DNA of 64,000 nucleotides, taken from positions 434,001-498,000 of the forward strand of contig NZ_CP054022.1 in the NCBI RefSeq assembly GCF_005862305.2, written 5' to 3'. The translations under genes were made by a program, and so were the position numbers. The notes below the pieces were generated by a model. That model saw only the letters and a program-made list of their open reading frames with translations. It did not search any database and was not told the DNA's origin. This document shows, piece by piece, positions 43,225 to 54,100 of the stretch. The DNA comes from Rhizobium indicum (GTDB lineage: Bacteria; Pseudomonadota; Alphaproteobacteria; Rhizobiales; Rhizobiaceae). The stretch's first letter is position 1, and every line of letters starts with the position of its first letter.

Positions 43225-43277
43225 TAGTCAGAGGACGACCCTACCAACGCGGCGCGTGAACAAAAGGAAGTTCGGCG

Positions 43278-43640
43278 ATGTTAGCAAGACCAGCCGGATA
43301 TGCCGGGGCCGCAATCGCTGCTCTGTGGGCGGCCCGCCAGATGGGCCGACTTTATTCCTCCACCGAACCGTTCGGTCCCGAGCTCATGAATGTTGCAAGA
43401 AATCTCGGCATTTTCATTCTGCCGGCGCTCGTTCTGCTCCTGGCTGGGCCTTTCAGGATGTGGTTCGACAGATTTGCGCCGCTGTACCCCTTAGTGCTCG
43501 GAGCCGGCATCCTCAACATCTATATGCAAGACGATGCGCTGGCTGCCGGTCTGCCGATCATCGTGCTCGTCTACCCCTTCCTGGTGGTCTTTGCGCTCGC
43601 CTACTTGTTGCGCGGGCGAGTGTCGGAAATGCGCAATTGA
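43278..43640 (+). CDS. Small membrane protein
   Basis: The 120-residue protein has about four hydrophobic segments (for example NVARNLGIFILPALVLLLAGPF, LPIIVLVYPFLVVFALAYLL). AAGGAAG precedes the ATG. No family recognised; probably inner-membrane. Confidence 0.6.
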   Translation: MLARPAGYAGAAIAALWAARQMGRLYSSTEPFGPELMNVARNLGIFILPALVLLLAGPFRMWFDRFAPLYPLVLGAGILNIYMQDDALAAGLPIIVLVYPFLVVFALAYLLRGRVSEMRN

Positions 43641-43983
43641 ATCATGCAGCGCCCCGCGGACGAGCGACTCCCATCTCGGCATTCGAACTTCGAAGGGTTG
43701 CAAGAATCGAAGAAATACAATTTTTGTGTAATGGATGAGTCTCAACGCTACCCCTGCTAGAGAAAATATTGCCGCCCCTCACCGGCGGAGGGATATCTAT
43801 GTTCCTTCAGCCGCAACGTTCCGGCTGATCCTGACCTCACCGCCCCCAAATTAGCTGACCAGATGAAAGCCGTGAAATCGAGCGGCGCTCTTCGTGGACC
43901 GCCTTTTCTGACCTGAGAGCGGGACTCGGCCCGTCTGGAAATTTCGAAATCCTCGCATCTATTTTCTACATAAGGACATCTCC
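43641..43983. other. Gap of about 340 nt
   Basis: No gene or clear hairpin seen. It ends in AAGGA 8 nt before the secreted-protein gene at 43984. Confidence 0.5.
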
Positions 43984-45171
43984 ATGAAGCATATGCGTAA
44001 TCTCCACCTGATGATGGCAAGCACCGCGTTCCTGACGCTGGCCGGCCCGGCGCTTGCCCTTGATGGCACGGACATGATGAAGAAGCTCAATGCCGCAACC
44101 AGTGCCGGCGGTACGGTCATCACCTTCGAAAAGGCGGAAGCCGATGGCGACACGGTAACGGCGACCGGTGTCCAGGTGGGATCCTCGAGCCTGCCCGGCG
44201 ACACTTTGAAGATCGGCGACCTCACCTTCGAGGGCGTCGAGGAAATCGAAGGCGGTGGCTATCACGCCAAGACCGTCTCCTTCCCGGATATCGATATCAG
44301 CCAGGAGGAAGGACGTTTTTCCGCAAACGAGATCCAGATCACAGGCCTGACGATTCCCGCCAATGCGACGGGCGATACGCTGAACGACATCCTCCTCTAT
44401 GAAACCGTCAGCACCGGCCCGATCGCTCTCAACATCAAGGGCAAGGACGTGCTCGCGATCGACAGCATCGAGTCGAACCTCGAACGCCAGGATGGCGGCT
44501 TTGCCTATGACGCCAATGTCGCCGGTCTCAAGGCCGACCTGTCGCAGGTCGAGGATTCGAATGCGAAGGAGGCCATCGAGAAACTGGGCCTGACGACGCT
44601 CGACGGCACGGTGACGATGAAGGGCATCTGGGAAATCGAAAGCGGCAAGGTCGCTGTCGACGAATATGCTTTCGACTTCAAGAATGTCGGCCGGCTGAAT
44701 TTCGCCGTCGATTTCTCCGGTTACACGCTGGGCTTCATCAAATCGCTGCAGGAGGCGGTGAAGACTGCCAAGGCCAATCCGAACAAGGAAGAAGCCAACC
44801 AGGCCACCGGCCTTGCGATGCTGGGGCTGATGCAGCAGCTGACGATCAACAGCGCCTCGATCCGCTTCGACGATGCCTCGATCACCAAGAAGGCGCTCGA
44901 TTATGCCGGCTCGCAGCAGGGCGTGACGGGCGACCAGCTGGCGCAATCGCTGAAAGGTCTAGTGCCGATGATGATGGCGCAGCTCAACATGCCCGAGCTG
45001 CAAAACCAGGTGGCGGCTGCCGTCAACACTTATCTCGACGGACCGAAAAGCCTGACGATCAGCGCCGCGCCGGAAAAGCCGGTTCCCGTCCCGATGATCA
45101 TCGGCGCTGCCATGGGCGCACCGAACACCATTCCTTCGGTGCTTGGCGTCAAGGTCACGGCGAACGACTAA
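43984..45171 (+). CDS. Secreted repeat-like protein, unknown
   Basis: The 395-residue protein has a signal peptide ending GPALA-LDG and a long, mostly beta-rich mature part with many glycine-containing turns (for example VITFEKAEADGDTVTATGVQVGSS, IEEIEGGGYHAKTVSFPDIDIS) and a helical middle. AAGGA precedes the ATG. It looks like a conserved rhizobial secreted protein of unknown function; an AsmA-like or lipid-binding role is possible but not shown. Confidence 0.7.
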   Translation: MKHMRNLHLMMASTAFLTLAGPALALDGTDMMKKLNAATSAGGTVITFEKAEADGDTVTATGVQVGSSSLPGDTLKIGDLTFEGVEEIEGGGYHAKTVSFPDIDISQEEGRFSANEIQITGLTIPANATGDTLNDILLYETVSTGPIALNIKGKDVLAIDSIESNLERQDGGFAYDANVAGLKADLSQVEDSNAKEAIEKLGLTTLDGTVTMKGIWEIESGKVAVDEYAFDFKNVGRLNFAVDFSGYTLGFIKSLQEAVKTAKANPNKEEANQATGLAMLGLMQQLTINSASIRFDDASITKKALDYAGSQQGVTGDQLAQSLKGLVPMMMAQLNMPELQNQVAAAVNTYLDGPKSLTISAAPEKPVPVPMIIGAAMGAPNTIPSVLGVKVTAND

Positions 45172-45336
45172 CTATTCGCAGAGGCGCTTCACGAACGCCG
45201 GCTGCCGGAGGCGGGTTTTGCCAACCTGCCTCTGCATCCTTTTCTGGGAAATCAGAGTAACATCCAAGCCGACGAAAGGTGTCCACCACCTCTAGCCACT
45301 CCAGGAGAAGTGCGAAGCGGTTTTCCCGCGAAAGGC

Positions 45337-45498
45337 TCAAAACTCGTCGCTGCGACGCTTCACGGCGTGCTTCAACGCCGCCATATGCCTTCGCCGCTCC
45401 AGCATATAATCGGCATATCCGACGCAGATGAACAGCAATGTCGGACCGGCGTAGATGATGATCAGAGCCAATGCGATAAGGATGAATGCGCTCGTCAT
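45337..45498 (-). CDS. Small single-pass membrane protein (53 residues)
   Basis: From ATG 45498 the frame encodes MTSAFILIALALIIIYAGPTLLFICVGYADYM, a transmembrane helix, followed by a basic cytoplasmic tail (LERRRHMAALKHAVKRRSDEF). GGAAAA lies upstream. Length, helix and positive-inside tail argue for a genuine small membrane protein. Function unknown. Confidence 0.55.
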   Translation of the reverse strand: MTSAFILIALALIIIYAGPTLLFICVGYADYMLERRRHMAALKHAVKRRSDEF

Positions 45499-45690
45499 GG
45501 TCTTTTTTCCATCAATATAGTCGCCGCATCTGACGCGGCGAAAGCGGACGGGTCCTCATCTCGGCAATGCCTGTCCCTATTCCTTGAAAATTCGCCGGCT
45601 TCCTATTCGTTCCTTGCGCGAAGCGATTTCCATATGCGCAGCAGGCCTTATTGAACGACATTGATGAAGCGGACGGCCCGCCAGCCTTAA

Positions 45691-47556
45691 TCACTCCCGC
45701 GGCCTTTCCTCCCGCATTGCCGCCGTGACGCTCTTCAGCAGCGGGCTCGACATCAGATCCGCGAGCAAAACCGATAGCTTCGGCTTCCAGTTCGGATAGC
45801 TGTCGCTGGTGCCTGGCACATTGGTTGGCCTCTTTTCGTCGGTGAGATCGGCGAGACGGACCGCGGCGAGAAGCGAGGGCGTCCTGGCGATGAAGCGATA
45901 GGCGCTGACGGTCAATTCCCTCAGCGTCTCGTCGGTTGCCCGCGCTTGGGAAAGCCTGGCCGGCAGTTCGAGGCCGGCAGCCTTCAGCGCCGCTTTCAGG
46001 TTCCTCCGCTCGCGCTTGCGGTCTTCGAGATGTATCTCGGTGAGATCGGGCGGCACGATGCCGTGCTCGCACCGGGCCTGAATGTCGGCGCCGCGCCACC
46101 AGCCGGCAAGGGTCTGGTGGTCGTGCGTCGAAATGCAGGCCAAAGCCAGGACGGGATAGACGTCCGCCGGCTTGAAGCCCTTTTTGTCCTGTTCATAGGA
46201 AAGGATGCGGTAGGAGAGAATGTGGGCCGCCGCCAGATCGTCCTGCAATCCCTTGGGGATCAGTCCCAGGTCTTCTCCGATGACGAGGCACCGATGCTCG
46301 GCGGACACTTCTGCGAGGATCTGCAGCAGCCGATCCTGGGGATAGCGGACATAAGCGCCGCCGTCCGGCCTGCTGCCCAATGGCACCAGGAAGAGGCGGC
46401 GAAGCGCTGCGGCGTGGTCGATGCGGATGGCGCCCGCATATCGCATGGCAGCGCTGACCATGCGCCGGAAAGGCGACATTTCTCCTGCCGCGATCGCGGA
46501 AGGCAGATATCCGGCAAGGTGCCAGTCCTGCCCGTCCACGGCGAATGGATCGGGTGGGCTGCCGATGGTGGCCTTCGAGACATAGATATCCGGCTCGCTC
46601 CATGTCGCCGAGCCATCGACCGCCTCCCCGACGGCAAGATCGAGATAGAGCCCGATCCGCAGGCCGGCCTTTCGCGCCCGCTCCGCCGCCTGCATCAGCT
46701 GCCGGTGAGCAAGCCATTGCAGCCACATGTGGAAGCGGACATCGTCCGCGTGTCCGCGCTCAAATTCAGAGACAGCGGCGCTGTCGAAGCGCTGGAAATC
46801 GGCTGGCCAACGTTGCCAGCCGGCGCCCACCCCGCGCTCGACCATGGAAAACGAGAGGCATTCGAAAAGCGCATGCAGCCGCAGGCTGTTACCGCCTTGC
46901 GTGATGAAGGCGTCGAAAGCGGCCGGATCATAGGCCTCGTCGATCACGCTGCGCTGTCGCCAGGCCGGCCAAAGATCGCGCAGGACCCTCAGCTTGATCT
47001 GTGCGACGCCGACGTAGTCGACGAGATCGGTTTGGCGAAGGCTTTCCAATTGCCGTTCGAGTTCGGGACTGCAGGCAAAACCCGGCAACCGGTCGACCGC
47101 GATATAGAGCGGGTTGAGATGCTGGCGGCTCGACGGCTCGTAGGGACTGCAACGGTCGGGATCGGCGAGAAACGGCGCGTGAAGCGGTGTCAGGCCGATG
47201 AAATCGGCGCCCAGCGATCTCGCGAGATCCGCCATATCCGACAGATCCTCGAAATCTCCTATGCCCCAGTTGCGTGCCGAACGGAGCTCGTAGAGCTGCA
47301 GGCTTAAGCCCCAGACGCGCGTGCAGGAAAGGAAATCGGGCAGAAATGACCTGGCGATCTTCTTAGCCGCCAGCTTGGACTCCCGCCCCTGCGCGCCGGT
47401 CTCGGGATCGGCCGCTCCCGGCACGTCGATCTTCAGTGCCGAGAGGATCTTGCGCTTGGTCTCGGCTGATATCGCCAGCTCCCGATTGTCGGGACTGGGC
47501 CTGGTCAGGCTGATGCCGTGCCGGCGGGCGAGCTTGTCGAGCTCAGCAGATTTCAT
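45691..47556 (-). CDS. malQ: 4-alpha-glucanotransferase (amylomaltase)
   Basis: The 621-residue GH77 enzyme has the family's N-terminal SRVWGLSLQLYELRSARNWGIGDF-like region, IRIDHAAALRRLFLVP with the catalytic nucleophile Asp, VIGEDLGLIP with the acid/base Glu and CISTHDHQTLAGWW with the stabilising Asp. It transfers glucan chains between acceptors in maltodextrin and glycogen metabolism. It follows treZ by 29 nt on the same strand, so the two probably form an operon that channels maltodextrins into trehalose. Confidence 0.93.
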   Translation of the reverse strand: MKSAELDKLARRHGISLTRPSPDNRELAISAETKRKILSALKIDVPGAADPETGAQGRESKLAAKKIARSFLPDFLSCTRVWGLSLQLYELRSARNWGIGDFEDLSDMADLARSLGADFIGLTPLHAPFLADPDRCSPYEPSSRQHLNPLYIAVDRLPGFACSPELERQLESLRQTDLVDYVGVAQIKLRVLRDLWPAWRQRSVIDEAYDPAAFDAFITQGGNSLRLHALFECLSFSMVERGVGAGWQRWPADFQRFDSAAVSEFERGHADDVRFHMWLQWLAHRQLMQAAERARKAGLRIGLYLDLAVGEAVDGSATWSEPDIYVSKATIGSPPDPFAVDGQDWHLAGYLPSAIAAGEMSPFRRMVSAAMRYAGAIRIDHAAALRRLFLVPLGSRPDGGAYVRYPQDRLLQILAEVSAEHRCLVIGEDLGLIPKGLQDDLAAAHILSYRILSYEQDKKGFKPADVYPVLALACISTHDHQTLAGWWRGADIQARCEHGIVPPDLTEIHLEDRKRERRNLKAALKAAGLELPARLSQARATDETLRELTVSAYRFIARTPSLLAAVRLADLTDEKRPTNVPGTSDSYPNWKPKLSVLLADLMSSPLLKSVTAAMREERPRE

Positions 47557-47585
47557 CGTTCGATCGCCTTCCTGTCAGCACGCCG

Positions 47586-49355
47586 TCAAGCCTCGCCGAT
47601 GCTCCAGATCACCGTCCAGGGTGCGAGATCGCCGCCATCGTTGCCGCCGAGACGGAAGATCGTCTCGCCGTCGTCCTGCTGCGAGACGGGCGGCGCCGCC
47701 TCGGCGCCGAGGTTGGCGTGCAGCTGAAGACGCCGGTTTTGTGCCAGGGTCCAATCCACCGCGAGCGCGCTTCCCGCCGAGCGATAGACCGCGTTCCCGG
47801 CGCCAGCGCCTTTCAGCAAAGGCACGATCCTGCGGTGCCGGAGGTCGAGAAGCGCCCTGTAAAAACCAAGGACCTCGGAAGAGGCGAGTTTCGACCAGTC
47901 CAGCTTGGCGGCGGCGAAGGTTGATGGCGCCGTCGGGTCGAGAAGGTCGTCGGCGTCGAAGCCTGGCAGACGCGAAAGCTCCTCGCGACGGCCTTTCCTG
48001 ACCTTCTCGTTCAGATCCTCGTCGAAATCGCAGAAGAAGGGGAAAGGCTCTCTGGCGCCCCATTCCTCCCCCATGAACAGCATCGGGATCTCGGGCGCCA
48101 GCAGGTAGATGGCGGCGACCGCCTTGACGACATCTGCAGGGCTCGAAGCCAGAACCCGATCCCCCAGCGCCCTGTTGCCGATCTGGTCATGGTTCTGGAT
48201 GAAGGAGATGAAAGCGGTGGGCGGGAGATAGCCGCTGGGCTTGCCGCGGCTTCCGCCGCGATAGGGCATGTGCTCCCCCTGAAAGACGAAACCTTCCGCC
48301 AGCGCCCGGCCGAGCTTGCCGGCATCACCAGCGTAATCGGCATAATAGCCGAAGGTTTCGCCGGTGGCAGTGATATGCAGCACATGGTGTACGTCGTCGT
48401 TCCACTGGGCGGTGAACAGCCTCACCTCCCCGTTTTCGTCACGCGTCAACAGGTCGCTGTCGTTCTCCTCGTTTTCGACGATCAGATGAACATGCCGGTT
48501 GCCGGCCGCGGCCCTGACGCGGCGGGCAAGCGCGTGAAGCAGATGCTCGGCGCTGTCGTCCTTGATGGCGTGGACGGCATCGAAGCGGAAACCGTCGAGC
48601 CTGAACCTGGTGATCCAGTAGATGGCGTTCTCGATGATGAACTCGCGGATCATCTCCGATCCGTCGCCATCGTAATTGATGCCGTTGCCCCAGGGCGTCT
48701 TGTGATGGTCGGTAAAGAGCGGCGCATAGGCGGGGATATAGTTCCCGTCGGGCCCGAAGTGATTGTAGACCACGTCCAGGAAAACCGAGATGCCGCGCTG
48801 GTGCGCTGCGTCCACCAGCGCCATGAAATCTTCCGGCCGGCCGTAGCTGCTGTCCGGAGCGTAGGGAAGCACGCCATCATAACCCCAGCTGTAACGGCCG
48901 GGAAATTCACTAAGCGGCATGATCTGCAGCGCCGTAACGCCCAGCGCTTGCAGATGGTCGAGCCGCTCGATCGCGGCCTTGAAAGTACCCTCCGGCGTGA
49001 AGCAGCCGATATGCATCTCGTACATGACCATCTCTTCCCAAGGCCGACCCGTCCAGTCACCCGTCTTCCAGCGATAGGAGGAAAGGTCGACCACTTCGCT
49101 CGGCCCGTGCACATCCTGCGGCTGGAACCGCGAGGCGGGATCGGGAATTTCGAGACCGTCCGGCAGGACGAAGCGGTAGCGCGTACCGACACCGGCATCC
49201 GCGACCGTATAGTGGTGCCAGCCGTTCCCGACCGCCTGCATCGGCCGCGGATCAGCGCCTTTGAGTTTCAGCGACACGCTTTCATGCAGGGGAGCCCAGA
49301 GGCGGAATAGAATGCCCTCTTCAGTGAATGCCGGTCCGAACGTCATTTTGGTCAA
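47586..49355 (-). CDS. treZ: Malto-oligosyltrehalose trehalohydrolase
   Basis: The 589-residue GH13 protein has an N-terminal beta domain, the region DVVYNHFGPDGNYIPAYAPLFTDHHKTPWGNGINYDG, the nucleophile in GFRFDAVHAI, the acid/base in LIVENEEND and FIQNHDQIGNRALGDR. These are the classical TreZ motifs; the enzyme cuts the trehalose unit from maltooligosyltrehalose. A TTG at 49355 (GAAGG 7 nt upstream) or an ATG at 49346 begins the gene. The partner treY was not seen in the window; its absence here does not mean absence from the genome. Confidence 0.92.
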   Translation of the reverse strand: MTKMTFGPAFTEEGILFRLWAPLHESVSLKLKGADPRPMQAVGNGWHHYTVADAGVGTRYRFVLPDGLEIPDPASRFQPQDVHGPSEVVDLSSYRWKTGDWTGRPWEEMVMYEMHIGCFTPEGTFKAAIERLDHLQALGVTALQIMPLSEFPGRYSWGYDGVLPYAPDSSYGRPEDFMALVDAAHQRGISVFLDVVYNHFGPDGNYIPAYAPLFTDHHKTPWGNGINYDGDGSEMIREFIIENAIYWITRFRLDGFRFDAVHAIKDDSAEHLLHALARRVRAAAGNRHVHLIVENEENDSDLLTRDENGEVRLFTAQWNDDVHHVLHITATGETFGYYADYAGDAGKLGRALAEGFVFQGEHMPYRGGSRGKPSGYLPPTAFISFIQNHDQIGNRALGDRVLASSPADVVKAVAAIYLLAPEIPMLFMGEEWGAREPFPFFCDFDEDLNEKVRKGRREELSRLPGFDADDLLDPTAPSTFAAAKLDWSKLASSEVLGFYRALLDLRHRRIVPLLKGAGAGNAVYRSAGSALAVDWTLAQNRRLQLHANLGAEAAPPVSQQDDGETIFRLGGNDGGDLAPWTVIWSIGEA

Positions 49356-49498
49356 GGGAAAGCCTTCGATGAAAATGGGATGAGATTTGGCTAACTTTTG
49401 CGGGAGCGAAAAGTTTCGTCCGCACGCGGACGCGCGAAAACGGCCGCTATCACCGGGATAGCCGCGCCGTTCGCCTTGGCATCGTTACGCTTCGACCC

Positions 49499-51175
49499 TC
49501 AGGCCACCGCGACTTTGCCCGAGAGCGCCTGATCCATGGCCGTCTGAAGCTGTTCCTGCGTGAATGGCTTCTTCATCCGCAGCATCCGGCCGAGGCCATG
49601 GTCCTCGGAAAACTCGGCATAGCCCGAGGCAAGGATGATGGGCAGGCCTGGAAAGGAGGAGCGAAGGTGACGCGCAAGCTCGGCGCCCGTCATGCCCGGC
49701 ATGGCATGATCGGTGATGACGAGATCGCAACCCTGCCCGTCGGCAAAGAATTCCAAGGCCTGGGAGGCGGAAGACGCTTCCTGCGGCAGGTGCCCGAGAT
49801 CCTCCAGCATCGCCACGGTTCCGGTCCTGACAAGGGCATCGTCATCAACTACGAGAATGGCAAGCGGCCGCGACGCCGGTTTCAAGGGCTCCGTCGCCGG
49901 AGGTTCAACGGGAGGCTGCACCTTGACGAAAGTTTCGGCAACGGGCAGCCACAGGGAAACGGTCGTGCCCTTGCCCCTGATGCTCGATATCTGGATCGAG
50001 CCGCCGGATTGCGCCGCCAGGCCATGCACCATCGACAGGCCGAGGCCGGTGCCCTTGCCGACCCCCTTGGTGGTGAAAAACGGTTCGGCGGCACGCGAGA
50101 CCGTTGCCTCGTCCATCCCCTCGCCATCGTCCGACACCGATATCCGGATGTAATTTCCGCCCGCGAGCCCGGCCGGGCGGGCGTCTTCGGCTGCCGCCGC
50201 GGCAACCGTCACGGCTCCGCCGCTTTCGAGCGCATCCCGGGCATTGACGAACAGGTTGAGCAGCGCCAGTTCCAACTGGTTGCTGTCGACCAGAAGGGGT
50301 GCCAGATCCGCCGGGATGCTTTTGCGGATTTCAATGCGCGGCCCCACCGCCTTGGCGAGAAGATCCTCGACATTTTCGAACAGCCTGAAGAAGTCGACCG
50401 CCTGCGGCTTGAGCTCCTGGCGACGTGCGAAAGCAAGCAGGCGCTGGGTCAGCGCCGTGCCGCGTTCGGCCGCCTGGATCGCGTTCGTCACCAGGCGTTC
50501 ACTGCGTTCATCGGCCGGAAGCCGCTTCTTCAGAAGGTTCAGGCTGCCGAGAACCGCCATCAGAAGGTTATTGAAGTCGTGGGCCACGCCACCGGTCAGG
50601 TGGCCGATCGTGTCGAGCTTCTGCGCCTCGAACAGCTGTGCGAGCGCCTCTTCGCGCTCCCGTGTCCGTTGATCGATCCGGTGCTCGAGCTCTTCGTTGA
50701 GCTCCCGCAACTGCGCTGCCGAGGCCTCGAGTTCGGCGGTACGCTGGTGAACGCGGGCCTCCAGCTCGGCGTTCAGGCGTTCGAGCTCCCTCGTCTTCCT
50801 GTAGAGATCGGCAAAGACCCGCACCTTGGCTCTCAGCACCTCGGGGACAATCGGGACGGAGACGTAGTCGACCGCGCCCACAGCATAGCCGCGCAGCCGG
50901 TCCGGTTCCGCCAGCATCACGGCGGAAACGAAGATGATCGGCGTGTTCTGATAGCGCGGATGCTGCCGGATCATGCTGACGAGCTCGAATCCATCCTGTT
51001 CGGGCATGCAGACATCGACGAGGATCACCGCGATTTCAGTGCGCAACAGGTGCTCGAAGGCTTCGCGAGCGGATTGCGCCTTGATGAGGTTTTCCTGGAG
51101 TTCTTCGAGAATGACCTCGTAACTGAGGAGTTTTGCCGGTTGGTCGTCGACGAGGAGGATGTTGACGGGGTTCAT
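49499..51175 (-). CDS. Hybrid histidine kinase: REC-HisKA-HATPase-REC
   Basis: The 558-residue cytoplasmic protein begins with a REC domain (NILLVDDQPAKLLSYEVILEEL, phospho-Asp in VDVCMPEQDGFEL), then a coiled coil, a HisKA domain with GGVAHDFNNLLMAV, a HATPase domain (SDDGEGMDEATVSRAAEPFFTTKGVGKGTGLGLSMV) and a C-terminal REC (LVVDDDALVRTGTVAMLEDL, Asp in VITDHAMPGMTG). The ATG at 51175 has GAGG upstream and lies 10 nt after the stop of the giant kinase, so the two are coupled. The input REC may be phosphorylated by that kinase. Confidence 0.9.
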   Translation of the reverse strand: MNPVNILLVDDQPAKLLSYEVILEELQENLIKAQSAREAFEHLLRTEIAVILVDVCMPEQDGFELVSMIRQHPRYQNTPIIFVSAVMLAEPDRLRGYAVGAVDYVSVPIVPEVLRAKVRVFADLYRKTRELERLNAELEARVHQRTAELEASAAQLRELNEELEHRIDQRTREREEALAQLFEAQKLDTIGHLTGGVAHDFNNLLMAVLGSLNLLKKRLPADERSERLVTNAIQAAERGTALTQRLLAFARRQELKPQAVDFFRLFENVEDLLAKAVGPRIEIRKSIPADLAPLLVDSNQLELALLNLFVNARDALESGGAVTVAAAAAEDARPAGLAGGNYIRISVSDDGEGMDEATVSRAAEPFFTTKGVGKGTGLGLSMVHGLAAQSGGSIQISSIRGKGTTVSLWLPVAETFVKVQPPVEPPATEPLKPASRPLAILVVDDDALVRTGTVAMLEDLGHLPQEASSASQALEFFADGQGCDLVITDHAMPGMTGAELARHLRSSFPGLPIILASGYAEFSEDHGLGRMLRMKKPFTQEQLQTAMDQALSGKVAVA

Positions 51176-51185
51176 GGCCAGATCC

Positions 51186-54100
51186 TCAGCGATGCAGCCA
51201 CATGCGAAGAGCCGACAGAAGCTGTTCGGTATTGACCGGCTTCGCCAGATAGTCGGACGCGCCCGCTTCCAGGCATTTCTCGCGGTCACCCTTCATCGCC
51301 TTTGCCGTCAACGCCAGGATCGGCAGCCGCCGGAACCGGGGCTCCGAACGGATGACCTGCATCGTCTCGTAGCCGTCCATCCCAGGCATCATGATATCCA
51401 TCAGCACGATGGCGACGGATGGTTCGTTGTTGATGACCTCGATGGCTTCACTGCCGGTCGTCGCGGTCAGGACTTTCATTCCCCGGCGTTCGAGAACACT
51501 GCTCAGCGCGAAAATGTTGCGGGCATCGTCGTCGACGAGCAGGACGGTCTCGCCGACCAGATCTTCGTCCGAGCTGTGCAGGTCCTGCAGCGTCGCCTGT
51601 TTTGCTGCCGGTAGGTCGGCGACAACCCGGTGCAGGAACAAGGCGGTCTCATCCAGCAGACGCTCGGGCGATTCGACCCCCTTGACCACGACGCTGCGGG
51701 CCATGCTGTGCAGCGTCGCATCTTCCTCAGCGGAAAGCTCGCGGCCGGTGAACACGACCACCGGCACCTCGCCGATCTCGGCGTCGTCGCGTATTTGCTC
51801 CAGCACTTCGAAGCCGGACATGTCGGGAAGGGAGAGGTCGAGCACCACGCAGTCGGCTGCATTCTGCCGAAGAGCGGCGAGAGCCTCCGATCCGGAGCCG
51901 ACGCTGGTGATATCGATGTCGTCGTGTCCGAGAAGGGCGGTGACGCTCAAACGCTCGGCCTCGTTGTCTTCCACGAGCAACAGATGCTTGCGGCGCGGCT
52001 GCGCATAGGCCTTCAATCGCGACAGCGCCTTGCCGAGACCTTCCGGCGTCGTCGGCTTGCTCATGAAAGCGAAGGCGCCGCGGGTCAGCCCATGCTGGCG
52101 ATCCTCGTCGAGACTGATGATCTGGACCGGAATGTGCCGCGTCTGCGGATTCTGTTTGAGCTGGCTCAGCACCGTCCAGCCGAGCATGTCGGGCAGAAAG
52201 ATGTCGAGCGAGATCGCCGCCGGCCTGTAGTCCTGCGCGAGTGCGAGCGCATCGCTGCCGCGCATCGCCACCAAAACCTTGAATCCATTGTCGCGGGCGA
52301 GATCCACCAGCACGCGGGCGTAATGCGCATCGTCCTCGACGACGAGCAGCACCGAGTCGCCGGCCACTATCTGATGGCGATCGTCTTCGACATGTTCGAT
52401 CGGCTTTTCGGCGCGGCGGTTTGCTGCCGCCTCGGCGAATTCCACGACATTTGCCGACGGAACGGTCTTGGGCGCAGCCGCGCCGGCGCCGACATAGGTG
52501 AGCGGCAGGTAGAGGACGAAGGTGCTGCCGACACCGGGGGTGCTGCGCAGCTGGATCTCGCCGCCCAAGAGGTTCGCCAATTCGCGGCTGATCGCCAGGC
52601 CGAGGCCGGTGCCGCCATATTTGCGGCTCGTCGAAGCATCCGCCTGCTGGAACGCCTCGAAAATGATGCGCTGTTTTTCAGGCGGTATGCCGATGCCGGT
52701 ATCGACGACTTCGAAGGCGATGACAGACGGCGCGTGCCTCAACGAGGGATGATCAGACGACCAGCCGCTCGTTGCCGACGCGACGCGAAGTGTCACGCCG
52801 CCCTGCGCGGTGAACTTGAAGGCATTCGACAGCAGGTTCTTGAGGATCTGCTGCAGTCGCTTCGAATCCGTAATGAGGCTCTTTGCGACATCGGCGCCGA
52901 CATCGACCGAGAATGACAGGTCCCGGTTTTCGGCCTCGTGCCGGAATGGCCGCGCCATCATCTCGAGCAGGTTGCTGACAAAAATCTCCTCGGCATCGAC
53001 CGAGACCGTTCCGGACTCGATCTTCGACAGGTCGAGGATATCGCTGATGAGGTTCAACAGATCGGTTCCCGCACCGTGGATCGTCTTTGCGAACTCGACC
53101 TGTTTGCCCGAGAGGTTGCCATCCGGATTTTCTCCCAGCTGCTGGCCGAGGATGAGGATCGAATTCAAAGGCGTGCGCAGCTCATGCGACATGTTGGCGA
53201 GGAATTCGGATTTGTACTTCGATGTCAGCGCGAGCTCGGTTGCCTTTTCCTCGAGCGCGCGCCGGGCCTGCTCGATTTCCTGGTTTTTCGCCTCGACTTC
53301 GACGTTGCGCTCCTCCAGTTGCTGCGCCTTCTGCCCGAGCTGCTCGTTGGTCTGCTGCAGCTCGCGCTGCTGCGTCTGAAGCTCGGCGGCAAGCTGCTGG
53401 GACTGCTTGAGCAGGCCTTCGGTCTGCATGGTTGCTTCGATCGAGTTGAGGACGATGCCGATCGATGTCGTCAGCTGGTCAAGGAAGGAGAGCTGCAAGT
53501 CGGTGAATTCGCCGACGGAGGCTAGCTCGATCACTGCTTTCACCTGTCCCTCGAAATGCACAGGCAGCACGATGGCGCTCCTCGGCAAGGTCGTGAACAC
53601 GCCGGAGCTTATCGGAACGACATTGTCGGGAAGGTCGGTGACCAGGATGCGGCGGGCGTCGCTGGCGCACTGGCCGACAAGTCCCTGGCCGAATTCGAGC
53701 CGCGCCGGGTGCGCCGCCTCGCCCCCTTTCGCGTAGACAGAGAGCAGCGACAAGATCGGCTGCCGCTCGTCGGAATCCACCTGGTAGATGACCCCCTGAT
53801 GGGCGCCGACCAGAGGCGCCAGCTCCGACAGCAGCATCTTGCCGACCAGCGTCAGGTCGCGCTGCCCCTGCAGCATGTTGGTGAAGCGAGCCAGGTTGGT
53901 CTTCAGCCAGTCCTGCTCAGTGTTGCGCTCGGTGGTGAGCCTGAGGTTGTCGATCATCGTGTTGATGTTGTCCTTGAGCTCGGCCACTTCGCCGCGCGCG
54001 TCGACCTTGATCGAGCGCGTCAGGTCGCCCTTGGTGACGGCGGTCGCCACCTCGGCAATGGCCCGCACCTGCGTCGTCAGGTTGGCTGCCAGCAGGTTGA

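Noticed and set aside
45240..45265. GTAACATCC and similar half-sites outside the sulfatase region
   Set aside because: Only single half-sites without the second GTAAC and without start-codon spacing; treated as chance.
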